Of a stretch of 64,000 nt of DNA, positions 17,247-25,485 are shown one piece after another. Source of the stretch: UBA4742 sp037138595 (GTDB lineage: Bacteria > Actinomycetota > Acidimicrobiia > Acidimicrobiales > Acidimicrobilacustridaceae); assembly GCA_037138595.1 (NCBI GenBank), contig JBAXIB010000002.1, positions 62,001-126,000 of the forward strand. Reading direction: 5' to 3'. Below the pieces are notes generated by a model, which was not told where the DNA came from, did no database searches, and saw nothing but the letters and a program-made list of their open reading frames with translations. The stretch's first letter is position 1, and the number at the start of each line of letters is the position of its first letter. The position numbers and the translations under genes were made by a program.

Positions 17247-18176
17247 CTACCAGCCGCGCTCGGCAAGTTTGGTCTCGAGAGTCGCAATTTCAAGCCCGGG
17301 CATCGCGGCGCCGAGGCCTCGACTGACCTTGGCCAAAATCTCTGGGTCTCGAAAGTTTGTCGTTGCCTCAACAATCGCCTTGGCCATAATCGTTGGTTCC
17401 TCGCTCTTGAAAATGCCGGAACCAACAAAGACCGCCTGGGCCCCGAGTTGCATCACGAGCGAAGCATCAGCAGGGGTCGCAATACCTCCGGCGCAAAACA
17501 TCGGAACCGGAAGTGTCCCTGTTTCAGCGAGTTCCTGAACTAGTCCGATTGGCGCCTGAAGGCGCTTGGCCCATTCAAACAACTCAGCCGAATCGGCGGT
17601 ACCGATTTTACGTATGTCGCCCAGGATGGACCGTAAATGTCGAACCGCCTCAACGACGTTTCCGGTGCCAGCCTCACCTTTCGATCGAATCATGCAGGCA
17701 CCTTCGGAAATGCGACGTAACGCCTCGCCCAGGTTCGTGGCGCCGCAAACAAACGGGACCGTGAACGCCCACTTGTCGATGTGGTGTGCTTCATCGGCGG
17801 GAGTCAACACTTCGCTTTCGTCGATGTAGTCCACCCCCAAAGCCTGAAGAATTTGGGCCTCGGCGAAATGTCCGATCCGCGCTTTTGCCATCACGGGGAT
17901 GGTGACTGCCGCTTTGATGCCTTCGATCATTTCCGGATCGCTCATGCGAGCAACGCCACCGTCGCGACGAATATCGGAGGGAACTCGTTCGAGTGCCATA
18001 ACCGCGGTTGCACCCGCGTCTTCGGCGATCTTGGCCTCGTCGGCATTGACGACGTCCATGATGACACCGCCCTTGAGCATCTCGGCCAGGCCACGTTTTA
18101 CCAACGTGGTGCCGGTTGCTCTGGTGCCGGCGCCACCTGGGGCACTGGTTGATACGGAATTCAAATCATCAGCCAT
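17247..18176 (-). CDS. pdxS: pyridoxal 5'-phosphate synthase lyase subunit PdxS
   Basis: PdxS condenses ribose 5-phosphate, glyceraldehyde 3-phosphate and ammonia into pyridoxal phosphate in a dodecamer with PdxT. Starting at ATG 18176 the protein has 309 residues; a longer frame to 18260 has no family likeness. Conserved segments include KRGLAEMLKGGVIMDVVN, ALERVPSDIR, ARIGHFAEAQILQALGVDYIDESEVLTPAD, PFVCGATNLGEALRRI, RSKGEAGTGNVVEAVRH and CAGGIATPADA. All expected core residues appear present. Confidence 0.96.
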   Translation of the reverse strand: MADDLNSVSTSAPGGAGTRATGTTLVKRGLAEMLKGGVIMDVVNADEAKIAEDAGATAVMALERVPSDIRRDGGVARMSDPEMIEGIKAAVTIPVMAKARIGHFAEAQILQALGVDYIDESEVLTPADEAHHIDKWAFTVPFVCGATNLGEALRRISEGACMIRSKGEAGTGNVVEAVRHLRSILGDIRKIGTADSAELFEWAKRLQAPIGLVQELAETGTLPVPMFCAGGIATPADASLVMQLGAQAVFVGSGIFKSEEPTIMAKAIVEATTNFRDPEILAKVSRGLGAAMPGLEIATLETKLAERGW

Positions 18177-18263
18177 TCGGTGAGTGTAGATGCCTGAGCG
18201 ACACAAACCAGAAGCCGGAAACCGATGGAGGCCCGAGCCCAGTGTGGACTCGCCCAGCACGAC

Positions 18264-19160
18264 CTACATCTCGCGCAATGCCTCGATACGGTCCTCAATT
18301 GGCGGATGGGTATCGAACAGATGCGACCACCGTGACTTCTTCTTGTCGTCGCCGTCGTAGTGGTCCATCGGCTCTTCGATCCAAAGGTGCGCAGTAGCAC
18401 GACTTGTATTGCGCACCGACGTGTTGTCGTCGCGTAGTTTCTCTAACGCCGAGATCAGACCGGGTGGATATCTGGTCATCTCAACGGCCGACACATCAGC
18501 GAGTGCTTCACGTTTGCGGCTCACGGCAAGTTGCATCATGAGAGCCATGAACGGCGCCAAAATAATGACGACCAGCGCCAGAATCATCGTGAACGGGTTG
18601 CTGCTGCTGTCGTTGCTGCGGCGTCCACCGAAAATGAACATGCGAATTCCAAAATCGCTCAGCGCGGCAACAACACCGACAAGGCACACTGCTATTGACG
18701 ACAACCGAATGTCATAGTTCTTGATGTGGCTGAGTTCGTGGGCCAATACACCCTCTAACTCGATTCGATTCATCTTTTCCAGCAAACCGGACGTGACTGC
18801 TATCGAAGCATGTTTCGGATCGCGCCCAGTCGCAAACGCGTTCGGCGCGTGGTCTTCGACGATGTAAAGCTTCGGCTGCGGTAACCCCGACGCGATACAC
18901 AAGCCCTCGATCAAGTTGAACAACCGGGCGTACTGCTCGCGGTCAGCCGGGACCGCATGAGTCATCGAAAGCGCGACCTTGTCTGAGTTCCAGTATGAGA
19001 CAAACGACGCTCCACCCGCGACGACGAGCGCGATCGAGACACCGATCCAGCCAAATTGGAACGCGTAATCGAATAAAGCCACCACCAACACCACAAACGC
19101 GATGAATCCAAGAATCAGTAGGGCGGAACGGCGTTTGTTCTGCTTGACCTGGTCGTACAG
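18264..19160 (-). CDS. htpX: membrane zinc metalloprotease HtpX (M48)
   Basis: HtpX degrades damaged membrane proteins. The zinc site HELSH lies in LAHELSHIKNYDIR, with the third ligand Glu in KREALADVSAVEM; membrane segments lie at the N-terminus and in the middle. The usual N-terminus (LYDQVKQNKRRSALLILGF) is encoded upstream of the first GTG (19094) and begins at a CTG at 19160, six bases after a perfect AGGAG. No ATG, GTG or TTG is available there, so I annotate the CTG start, giving 298 codons. It follows lemA by 24 bases, a common pairing for htpX. Confidence 0.88.
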   Translation of the reverse strand: MYDQVKQNKRRSALLILGFIAFVVLVVALFDYAFQFGWIGVSIALVVAGGASFVSYWNSDKVALSMTHAVPADREQYARLFNLIEGLCIASGLPQPKLYIVEDHAPNAFATGRDPKHASIAVTSGLLEKMNRIELEGVLAHELSHIKNYDIRLSSIAVCLVGVVAALSDFGIRMFIFGGRRSNDSSSNPFTMILALVVIILAPFMALMMQLAVSRKREALADVSAVEMTRYPPGLISALEKLRDDNTSVRNTSRATAHLWIEEPMDHYDGDDKKKSRWSHLFDTHPPIEDRIEALREM

Positions 19161-19166
19161 CGTGAG

Positions 19167-19171
19167 CTCCT
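19167..19171 (-). promoter_or_regulatory. ribosome-binding site deciding the htpX start
   Basis: On the minus strand this reads AGGAG, six bases before the CTG at 19160. The spacing is ideal. It lies in the 24-base gap after lemA and supports initiation at the CTG rather than at the GTG at 19094. Confidence 0.65.
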
Positions 19172-19184
19172 GAAAAGACGAGGA

Positions 19185-19748
19185 CTAAGAGAACGAAACC
19201 TTGACGGGACCACGTGAGTCGTCGTCGGCCTCGAAATACTCCCGCTGCTCGAAGTGGAAGGGTCCGGCGATCATGTTCGCTGGAACGGACTGAATCTTGG
19301 TGTTGAACTTCAAAACGGTGTCGTTATAAAACTGCCGCGCGTAGGCGATTTTGTCTTCAGTACCCGTCAATTCTTCTTGGAGATTGAGAAAATTTTGGTT
19401 GGCCTTCAAATCGGGATAAGCCTCGGATACGGCAAACAACGATTTCAATGCGCCGCTTAACGCATTGTCGGCCTGCGCGGTAGCGGCAGGTCCTTGCGCA
19501 TTGATGGCCGATGCACGCGCTTGTGTCACTTTTTCGAACGTCGCGCTTTCATGGGCCGCGTAACCTTTCACGGCCTCGACCAAATTAGGAATCAGGTCAT
19601 AGCGACGTTTGAGTTGCACTTCGATCTGTGCCCAAGCCGCGTCGATTCGATTACGCAATCTGACCAATGTGTTGTAGGTCGCGACAACCAAAACTGCCAG
19701 CACAACGATGATGGCGATGAGCAGCAGCGGCAAAAGTGGCATACGCAC
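19185..19748 (-). CDS. lemA: LemA family membrane protein
   Basis: The protein has 187 residues: an N-terminal membrane helix (LLPLLLIAIIVVLAVLVV) followed by a helical-bundle domain. Conserved features are YNTLVRLRNRIDAAWAQIEVQLKRRYDLIPNLVEAVKGYA and AYARQFYNDTVLKFNTKIQSVP. The role of LemA is unclear, but it is very often next to htpX, as here. The start could be GTG 19748 or ATG 19742; neither has a strong ribosome-binding site. The C-terminal phenylalanine-rich FHFEQREYFEADD is typical. Confidence 0.92.
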   Translation of the reverse strand: MRMPLLPLLLIAIIVVLAVLVVATYNTLVRLRNRIDAAWAQIEVQLKRRYDLIPNLVEAVKGYAAHESATFEKVTQARASAINAQGPAATAQADNALSGALKSLFAVSEAYPDLKANQNFLNLQEELTGTEDKIAYARQFYNDTVLKFNTKIQSVPANMIAGPFHFEQREYFEADDDSRGPVKVSFS

Positions 19749-19767
19749 ATCATAGGACCCGACCCCG

Positions 19768-20853
19768 CTACTTGGATGAACGTGAAAAACTCACTCGCTC
19801 ATAGAGGTCCACGTAGCACTGGGCCAGGTGCTCCATCGAGAACTCACGAGCCCGCTGTTTGCCCGATGTCACCAACTTCTCGGCATTTTGGGGATCGGAT
19901 AACACGCTGCGCAGTGCGCCAGCCAAGCTATGAGCATCACCCGGACTCACCAAGATCGCATCAGCACCCGCCCTCGCAACGTTGGAATAGCCGGGCAGAT
20001 CGCTGGCGACAATCGGCGTTCCAGCCGCCATCGCCTCGAGCAACACGATGCCAAATGACTCGCCGCGAAGCGATGGTGCACAAAACACATCCGCGGCTCG
20101 CATGCGACGCGCTTTTTCGTCATCAGAAATTTGGCCGAGCCACTCGATTCGCACATCGCCGGCCACTTGCACTCGTAATTGTTCGGAATCGGGTCCGTCT
20201 CCGGCGATCCACAACTTGGTGCTCGGAGGCAGTTCGGTCATCGCCTCGAGCAACACTTCGAGACCTTTTCGTGGCTCGTGACGCCCAACAAAGAAAATCG
20301 TTGGTGCATCATGAGTCCATGGCGTTGCATCGGCAAACGCCGCGGTTTCGACACCGTTGAATAACACTGAGTACTCGCCGCCAAGTGCACCGCGCGCCAT
20401 TTTTTCGGCATCGTCGCTCACTGCAACTCGCATATCGAGTCGTTTTGCCAGCCACTTCACCCCGGGCGAAAACCATTTATAGGCCGAAGATTCGCCCGCA
20501 GCGTGAAAGGTGCCGACCAGCGGCGCCGTTTTGAAAAACATGGCCGTCTGGGTGGGTCCAGGAGCGAGCGGTTCATGAAGGTGTACGACATCAAACGCTT
20601 CGTCGCGTAAGGCTCGAATCGTGCGAAGTTGGGCCGAAGGATCCGGAGCAATTGGCGCAACCGAACCATTGGCCGCGGTCGGCACGCTGTTACCAAGTGG
20701 TGTGACGCCGGCATCGGGTGGAGGCCCATCACATGGACCCAAAACGCGAACATCATGGCCCATCACACGTAACGTACGACCGAGCGCCAGTATCTGACCC
20801 TGCACCCCACCTGGCAAGGTAAGGCTGTAGGGGCTGATGATGCCGATGCGCAC
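19768..20853 (-). CDS. pimA: phosphatidylinositol alpha-mannosyltransferase PimA-like (GT4)
   Basis: This GDP-mannose-dependent GT-B glycosyltransferase of family GT4 starts phosphatidylinositol mannoside synthesis at the inner membrane face. Starting at GTG 20853 gives 361 residues beginning VRIGIISPYSLTLPGGVQGQ, with the GGV acceptor/phosphate loop. The donor domain shows FVGRHEPRKGLEVLLEAM and the EX7E-like RGESFGIVLLEAMAAGTPIV. The longer open frame upstream has no family likeness and would overlap the divergent gene at 20911. The presence of patA-like and pgsA genes nearby supports PimA over other GT4 activities. Confidence 0.87.
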   Translation of the reverse strand: MRIGIISPYSLTLPGGVQGQILALGRTLRVMGHDVRVLGPCDGPPPDAGVTPLGNSVPTAANGSVAPIAPDPSAQLRTIRALRDEAFDVVHLHEPLAPGPTQTAMFFKTAPLVGTFHAAGESSAYKWFSPGVKWLAKRLDMRVAVSDDAEKMARGALGGEYSVLFNGVETAAFADATPWTHDAPTIFFVGRHEPRKGLEVLLEAMTELPPSTKLWIAGDGPDSEQLRVQVAGDVRIEWLGQISDDEKARRMRAADVFCAPSLRGESFGIVLLEAMAAGTPIVASDLPGYSNVARAGADAILVSPGDAHSLAGALRSVLSDPQNAEKLVTSGKQRAREFSMEHLAQCYVDLYERVSFSRSSK

Positions 20854-20910
20854 GCCGCTACGGTAGTTGACCAATGAACACTTGAGCCCACGTCGGAGCC
20901 GAAAAACGCA

Positions 20911-21753
20911 ATGTCGATGACCGAGGACCCTTCTCGAACTGATTTGATTGACCTTCCGGACTTCGTCGACCTGGTGCGCTATCGACTCGATGATCCGGAG
21001 AGTCCGCGCTACCTCGACTTGGTCGAGAACTGCGCGCAACAAATAAAAGCAGGCGGCTCGTGTGAGCTTGACGGATTCTTGACCAACTCAGGCCTTGCGA
21101 CCATGACCAAAGAAGCACAAAAGCTGGAGGCACATGCATTTCGCAGCGGCGGTCTTGGGACGGTCTACCTCGACAAGCCAGACCGCACAGCAGCACCTGA
21201 CCATCCACGCCAGTACCAAGGTGAGTATGGGGTCGCAGCGGTTGCCTATGACCAGTTTCCAGCCCAGTCGACGATACGCCAGCTGTATGAGTCGGCTTCG
21301 CTGCTCATGTTTTTGGGCGACGTACTCAAACGCGGTCCACTTTTTCGCTACGCCGATCCGCTTGGTGCGCTGAACCTGGCGGTCATGAACCATGGGGATC
21401 AATTGCAGTGGCATTTTGATCAGACAGATTTCGTGGTGTCGCTTGCTTTGCAAGATGCCGACGTCGGCGGCGACTTTGAAGTGGTTCCGAATATTCGGTC
21501 AATCGCCGACGAACGCTATGGCAAAGTTGCCGAGGTTCTGGCCGGCAATACACGTGACGTCATCACGCTCCCGATGACACCGGGTTCGCTACTCATCTTT
21601 GAGGGCCGCAACTCGATTCATCGCGTAACCCCAATTAGCGGCACGAGATCGCGACTAGTCGGCTTATTCGGCTACGACACACGGGAAGGAACCATGAGCA
21701 GCGAAACTCTCAAAATGACACGATACGGACGGTTGGGGCCTAGCCCCGCATGA
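20911..21753 (+). CDS. 2-oxoglutarate/Fe(II)-dependent oxygenase, HalD/BesD/ArpA-like
   Basis: It has 280 residues. The facial triad is intact: H168 and D170 in QWHFDQTDF, and H237 in EGRNSIHRVTPI. R246 or R248 follows (GTRSRLVGLFGYD), the likely 2-oxoglutarate anchor. The double-stranded beta-helix core and the early YRLDDPESPRYLDLV segment recall the ArpA/HalD/BesD group, from memory rather than a search. Halogenases of that group replace the Asp with Gly; here the Asp is present, so hydroxylation or oxidative dealkylation is more likely. It is first in a three-gene operon; its stop overlaps the lyase start. Substrate is unknown, possibly an amino acid. Confidence 0.8.
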   Translation: MSMTEDPSRTDLIDLPDFVDLVRYRLDDPESPRYLDLVENCAQQIKAGGSCELDGFLTNSGLATMTKEAQKLEAHAFRSGGLGTVYLDKPDRTAAPDHPRQYQGEYGVAAVAYDQFPAQSTIRQLYESASLLMFLGDVLKRGPLFRYADPLGALNLAVMNHGDQLQWHFDQTDFVVSLALQDADVGGDFEVVPNIRSIADERYGKVAEVLAGNTRDVITLPMTPGSLLIFEGRNSIHRVTPISGTRSRLVGLFGYDTREGTMSSETLKMTRYGRLGPSPA

Positions 21754-22949
21754 CGATGGCCACGAATGAGCGTCATGGGTTGCACACGCAACGCGGGGTC
21801 GAGGTTCTGGGCATCTCAGGTCGAACGTTGGGCTCGTATCCCTATCTAACACAATCATTTGGCATCGTGAAGGCTGCCACTGCTCGAGCCAACGGCGAGG
21901 CTTCCATCATCGACTCCGTTCGAGCGCAGGCGCTCGTCGACGCCGCTCGCGAACTCGCCAACGGCTCGCTCGACCCCGCGCTATTTCCTGCTGACCTCCT
22001 CGGAGGTGGCGGATCAATCGCGATTCACATGAATGTCAACGAGGTGCTTTCGGCACAAGCGAATCAAGCTTTGGGACGAACCTCAGGGGCCGCCGATGCC
22101 GTCGACCCGAAAAGGCATGCCAGCGCATCGCAATCGACCGCCGATGTCTGTCACACCGCGTCAAGACTTGCGGTACTCGCCACCGCCGAGTTCATGATCG
22201 CAAATCTCAACCGAGCGATCGCTGGTTTGATAGCGGTGGCCGAACAGTTTTCGACCATTCCGACCTTGTCCCGAACGTGCCTGCGCGACGGAGTTGTCGC
22301 TCCCCTGTCGACAATCTTCAGCGGATCGGCTGAAGCGCTGATTCGTCGGCGGGATGGTTTGGTCGAAACCTTGAAGCACCTCGACACGGTCGTTCTCGGC
22401 ACGACGGTGATCGGTCTTGGCACCGGCGCGCCAACCGCGTATCGCGACATCGTCGTCGACCTCCTTGCCGAGGAATCGAAGCGAGTCGTTCGACTGCACC
22501 CGAATCCGCCGAGCGCACTCCAACACGGCGATGATCTTGTCGCCGTTTCAGGGGCGATTGCCCAAATCGGTCATCCGCTACTCAAACTCGCCAGCGACTT
22601 GCGCCTGCTTGGCGCTGGGCCAGTCGGCGGGTTCGGCGAAATCGTCCTACCCCACGTCATCGACGGATCGGCGTTTTTCTCCGACAAAAGCAATCCTGTC
22701 GTCCCCGAAACGATTATGCATGCGTGTTTGCAAGTGCAGGGTCTGAATCACACCGTGCAACTCAGCGCGGAGCGCGCCGAACTGTATCTCCAGGTTTTTG
22801 ATGGGCTCGTCGTGGTGAATGTGCTCGACGCACTCAGGCTCATGACCGAGGCCCTTGACCGATTGGATCGATTTGTACTCACCGACTTGCGCGCCAATGC
22901 ACAACGATGCGCGGATCTCAGCGCATCAGCGACGGGGCCGGCGACATGA
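21750..22949 (+). CDS. divergent lyase of the aspartase/fumarase superfamily
   Basis: It has 399 residues, short for a family usually near 460. Superfamily landmarks are recognisable but altered. MNVNEV (94-99) matches the aspartase/fumarase N-N-E segment, and SQSTADVCHT follows. RTCLRD (175-180) stands where most have RTxLQD. The flexible catalytic loop is GSAFFSDKSNPVVPE (306-320) instead of GSSxMPxKxNP. The first loop serine, the Lys and the Asn are kept; the Met-Pro is lost. It probably eliminates an amine from a succinyl-like or amino acid substrate, but not ordinary aspartate. The start overlaps the oxygenase stop and its stop overlaps the dehydrogenase start. Confidence 0.78.
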   Translation: MTMATNERHGLHTQRGVEVLGISGRTLGSYPYLTQSFGIVKAATARANGEASIIDSVRAQALVDAARELANGSLDPALFPADLLGGGGSIAIHMNVNEVLSAQANQALGRTSGAADAVDPKRHASASQSTADVCHTASRLAVLATAEFMIANLNRAIAGLIAVAEQFSTIPTLSRTCLRDGVVAPLSTIFSGSAEALIRRRDGLVETLKHLDTVVLGTTVIGLGTGAPTAYRDIVVDLLAEESKRVVRLHPNPPSALQHGDDLVAVSGAIAQIGHPLLKLASDLRLLGAGPVGGFGEIVLPHVIDGSAFFSDKSNPVVPETIMHACLQVQGLNHTVQLSAERAELYLQVFDGLVVVNVLDALRLMTEALDRLDRFVLTDLRANAQRCADLSASATGPAT

Positions 22950-24484
22950 CTGACTTCGCTGAGCGCGCATCAAGGTATGCCGCTTCCGACCGGCGTTCGT
23001 GGGCGACCGATTGGGTCAAGACTGCCGGACGCGTGTACCGAGACGGACAATGGCACTCAGCGCGCCACGAAACCACCACGGTGCGATCCAACCCGGCGAA
23101 CGGAGTCGTCCTCGGAGAGATCCCCAATTCGTCGAGTGACGACGTTGATGCTGCCGTAGAAGCCGCTCGACGAGCAGGAGCGCACGGCTCAGCGTGGCGC
23201 ACGATGACTCGACGAAATCGAGCCAACACCATGCGAGCGATTGGGAACTTGGTGCGCGAGTACCAAGATGAACTCGCAACGCTCATCACGCTGGAGAATG
23301 GAAAACTGCTCAGCGAATCACTTGACGATGACATGCCTGACACTGCCGATATCTTCGATTACTACGCCGGCTGGACCGACAAGTTCTATGGCGAGACGGC
23401 TCCAGTCGAAGGCAGCGCACTCAATTACACCGTGCATGAACCAATCGGGGTATGCGCGCTCATTGTGCCGTGGAACTTTCCCCTCCTTCTCGCCGCATGG
23501 AAAATTGCCCCCGCGCTCGCCATGGGCAATACCGTCGTAGTCAAGCCCTCGCCATTCACCCCGTTTTCGTTGCTGCGATTCGTGGATATCGTTCACGAAT
23601 CAGGGCTGCTCCCTGCCGGGGTGCTCAATAGTGTCCTCGGCGATGCTGAAACAGGACGACTCCTCACCACCCACCGAGGTGTTGACAAGGTCTCGTTTAC
23701 CGGCAGCACCAACGTGGGGCGAGCGATTCTTGCGGGCATCGCGGACAGCAATTTGGCGCCGATCACGCTCGAATTAGGCGGCAAGTCTCCCAACATAGTT
23801 TTTGACGACGTCAACGACCTCGAGGGTTGTATCGACCGCTCATTTCACTTGATGTTTTCCCAAAAGGGTGAAAAGTGCTCGGAGCCAACCCGTTTTATTC
23901 TGCAGCGCGGCATTCATGACACGTTCGTCGCCGGTCTTGTGGCGCGAGCCGAAGCCGTGACCTGTGGCGACCCCTTTGATCCGAGTTCCACCCAAGGCCC
24001 GCAATGCACCGAATCTCAACTGGTTCGCTGTTTGGATGCAATCGATGGTGCAACGAGTGGAGTCGATAAAACGGCGCGACTGCAGGCAGGTGGGTTCCGC
24101 GATGAAACGGGCAGCAACGTCGACGGGTTGTTTATGCGACCAACAGTATTTGACCAAGTTGACCCGACCTCATCATTGGCACGCGATGAGGTTTTCGGCC
24201 CGGTCTTAGCGGTGATGTCCTTTGACGACGAAGACCACGCCGTCGCGCTTGCGAACGATACCGAGTACGGGCTCGCCGCCGGGGTCTCAAGCGGCGATGT
24301 CAATCGAGCAAGGCGAGTGGCCGACCGCCTCGATGCCGGTCAGGTTTTTATTAATCGATACGGCCAGTACGACTTCGCAAGTCCGTTTGGCGGATTCAAA
24401 CGCAGCGGCTGGGGCAAGGAAATGGGCATTCACTCATTGAGCGGCTACACGCGCACGAAGTCAATTTGGATTGCCGATTCCTAA
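22946..24484 (+). CDS. NAD(P)-dependent aldehyde dehydrogenase
   Basis: It has 512 residues from an ATG overlapping the lyase stop (ATGA); the frame is open further upstream but the overlap and family N-terminus favour 22946. The standard ALDH motifs are PWNFPLLLAAWKIAPALAMGN with the Asn at 177, FTGSTNVGR (251-259), the general base E276 in LELGGKSPN, and the nucleophile C311 in QKGEKCSEPTR. Dimer and C-terminal segments such as EVFGPVLAV and SPFGGFKRSGWGKEMG are intact. It should oxidise an aldehyde produced by the upstream oxygenase or lyase. The native aldehyde cannot be named. Confidence 0.92.
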   Translation: MTDFAERASRYAASDRRSWATDWVKTAGRVYRDGQWHSARHETTTVRSNPANGVVLGEIPNSSSDDVDAAVEAARRAGAHGSAWRTMTRRNRANTMRAIGNLVREYQDELATLITLENGKLLSESLDDDMPDTADIFDYYAGWTDKFYGETAPVEGSALNYTVHEPIGVCALIVPWNFPLLLAAWKIAPALAMGNTVVVKPSPFTPFSLLRFVDIVHESGLLPAGVLNSVLGDAETGRLLTTHRGVDKVSFTGSTNVGRAILAGIADSNLAPITLELGGKSPNIVFDDVNDLEGCIDRSFHLMFSQKGEKCSEPTRFILQRGIHDTFVAGLVARAEAVTCGDPFDPSSTQGPQCTESQLVRCLDAIDGATSGVDKTARLQAGGFRDETGSNVDGLFMRPTVFDQVDPTSSLARDEVFGPVLAVMSFDDEDHAVALANDTEYGLAAGVSSGDVNRARRVADRLDAGQVFINRYGQYDFASPFGGFKRSGWGKEMGIHSLSGYTRTKSIWIADS

Positions 24485-24529
24485 TTGACTTGGACGAGGC
24501 ATGAACCCCGCTGGCCGTAACCGATTTCG

Positions 24530-25462
24530 TCAAATCGTGGCGTGGCCGGGCCGGGCATGCGGGTGACCGATCGCTTCGAGAGCGTCGTAATCGCTCGGCC
24601 AGTTGGGTTGTTGAAGGTGCCATTGCTGAGGCGCCACCCGAATGAGCGCTTCGAGTTCGAATGCGAGGTCCTGGGTTAATCGCTTCATGTCCGACCGGAA
24701 TCCTCCCTGGCGAGTCAGATCCATGGGTCCATGGATGTCGGCCCGATGACTGTCCTCGGTGAAATACACCGCAGCCGGAAGCAACGGTGTGCCGGTGCGC
24801 ATCGCGATGGTGACCGGTCCGGCCGGGATCGTTGTCTGTTCTCCGAAAAAATCGACCACAACACCATCGCCGGTGATATCTCGATCAGCCAGCAAGCACA
24901 CCAGGTGATTAGCCTTTAATGCCGCGATCACCTGGGCGCCGGCCTGCGGACCCAACGGCACGATGTTCATTCCTAACGCTCGCCGGAACTTCACAAAGAA
25001 CTCAAATAGTTCGGGAGGATGTAGCGGCTCGACAACCGCGGTAACGGTCACCCCCATCACGCGGGTGAGCCAAAATGCAGCCCACTCCCAAGCGCCGAGG
25101 TGAGGCATAACGGTGATGACGCCGTTGCCCGCCGACAGTGCCCGATCGATATGGTCATAGCCCTCGTAGGAGAATCCAGCATCGACCACATCCGGGCTGA
25201 GATCAGGGAGGCGGAATGACTCCACCCAATAGCGAGCGTAGGAATCAAACGTTTGATTGACGAGGCCGCGAAGTACCTCTGGGTCAATGTCGGATCCAAT
25301 CACTCGTCGGAGATGCCGTTCGGTGATCAAGCGTCGTTCTTGTGAACGGTGGGCAACGAAGCGACTCGCGCCAATGGCCAAGGGTTCAGCTACCGCGAGC
25401 GGCAACGATCGCGCCAGAAGTGAGCCAGTTCGATAGAGCGCGGAAATCGGTTCGAATGCCAT
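24530..25462 (-). CDS. patA: lysophospholipid/PIM acyltransferase, HtrB/PatA-like
   Basis: This is a member of the lipid A lauroyl acyltransferase-like family. In actinobacteria this position, between pgsA and pimA, is held by PatA, which acylates phosphatidylinositol mannosides. The start at ATG 25462 (MAFEPISALYRTG) gives 310 residues. The acyltransferase HX4-E type motif appears in MPHLGAWEWAAFW. Further family segments are LADRDITGDGVVVDFFGEQT, IPAGPVTIAMRTGTPLLP and a C-terminal VAPQQWHLQQPNWPSD. It is on the pgsA strand, 23 bases downstream. The three-gene plus-strand operon separates it from pimA. Confidence 0.83.
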   Translation of the reverse strand: MAFEPISALYRTGSLLARSLPLAVAEPLAIGASRFVAHRSQERRLITERHLRRVIGSDIDPEVLRGLVNQTFDSYARYWVESFRLPDLSPDVVDAGFSYEGYDHIDRALSAGNGVITVMPHLGAWEWAAFWLTRVMGVTVTAVVEPLHPPELFEFFVKFRRALGMNIVPLGPQAGAQVIAALKANHLVCLLADRDITGDGVVVDFFGEQTTIPAGPVTIAMRTGTPLLPAAVYFTEDSHRADIHGPMDLTRQGGFRSDMKRLTQDLAFELEALIRVAPQQWHLQQPNWPSDYDALEAIGHPHARPGHATI

Positions 25463-25485
25463 GGTGTTAGCTTGCGACTTCGCCG

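Noticed and set aside
19494..20360. 288-codon open frame on the plus strand
   Set aside because: It runs antisense to lemA and pimA, is rich in Arg, His and Ser as shadows are, and has no recognisable domain.
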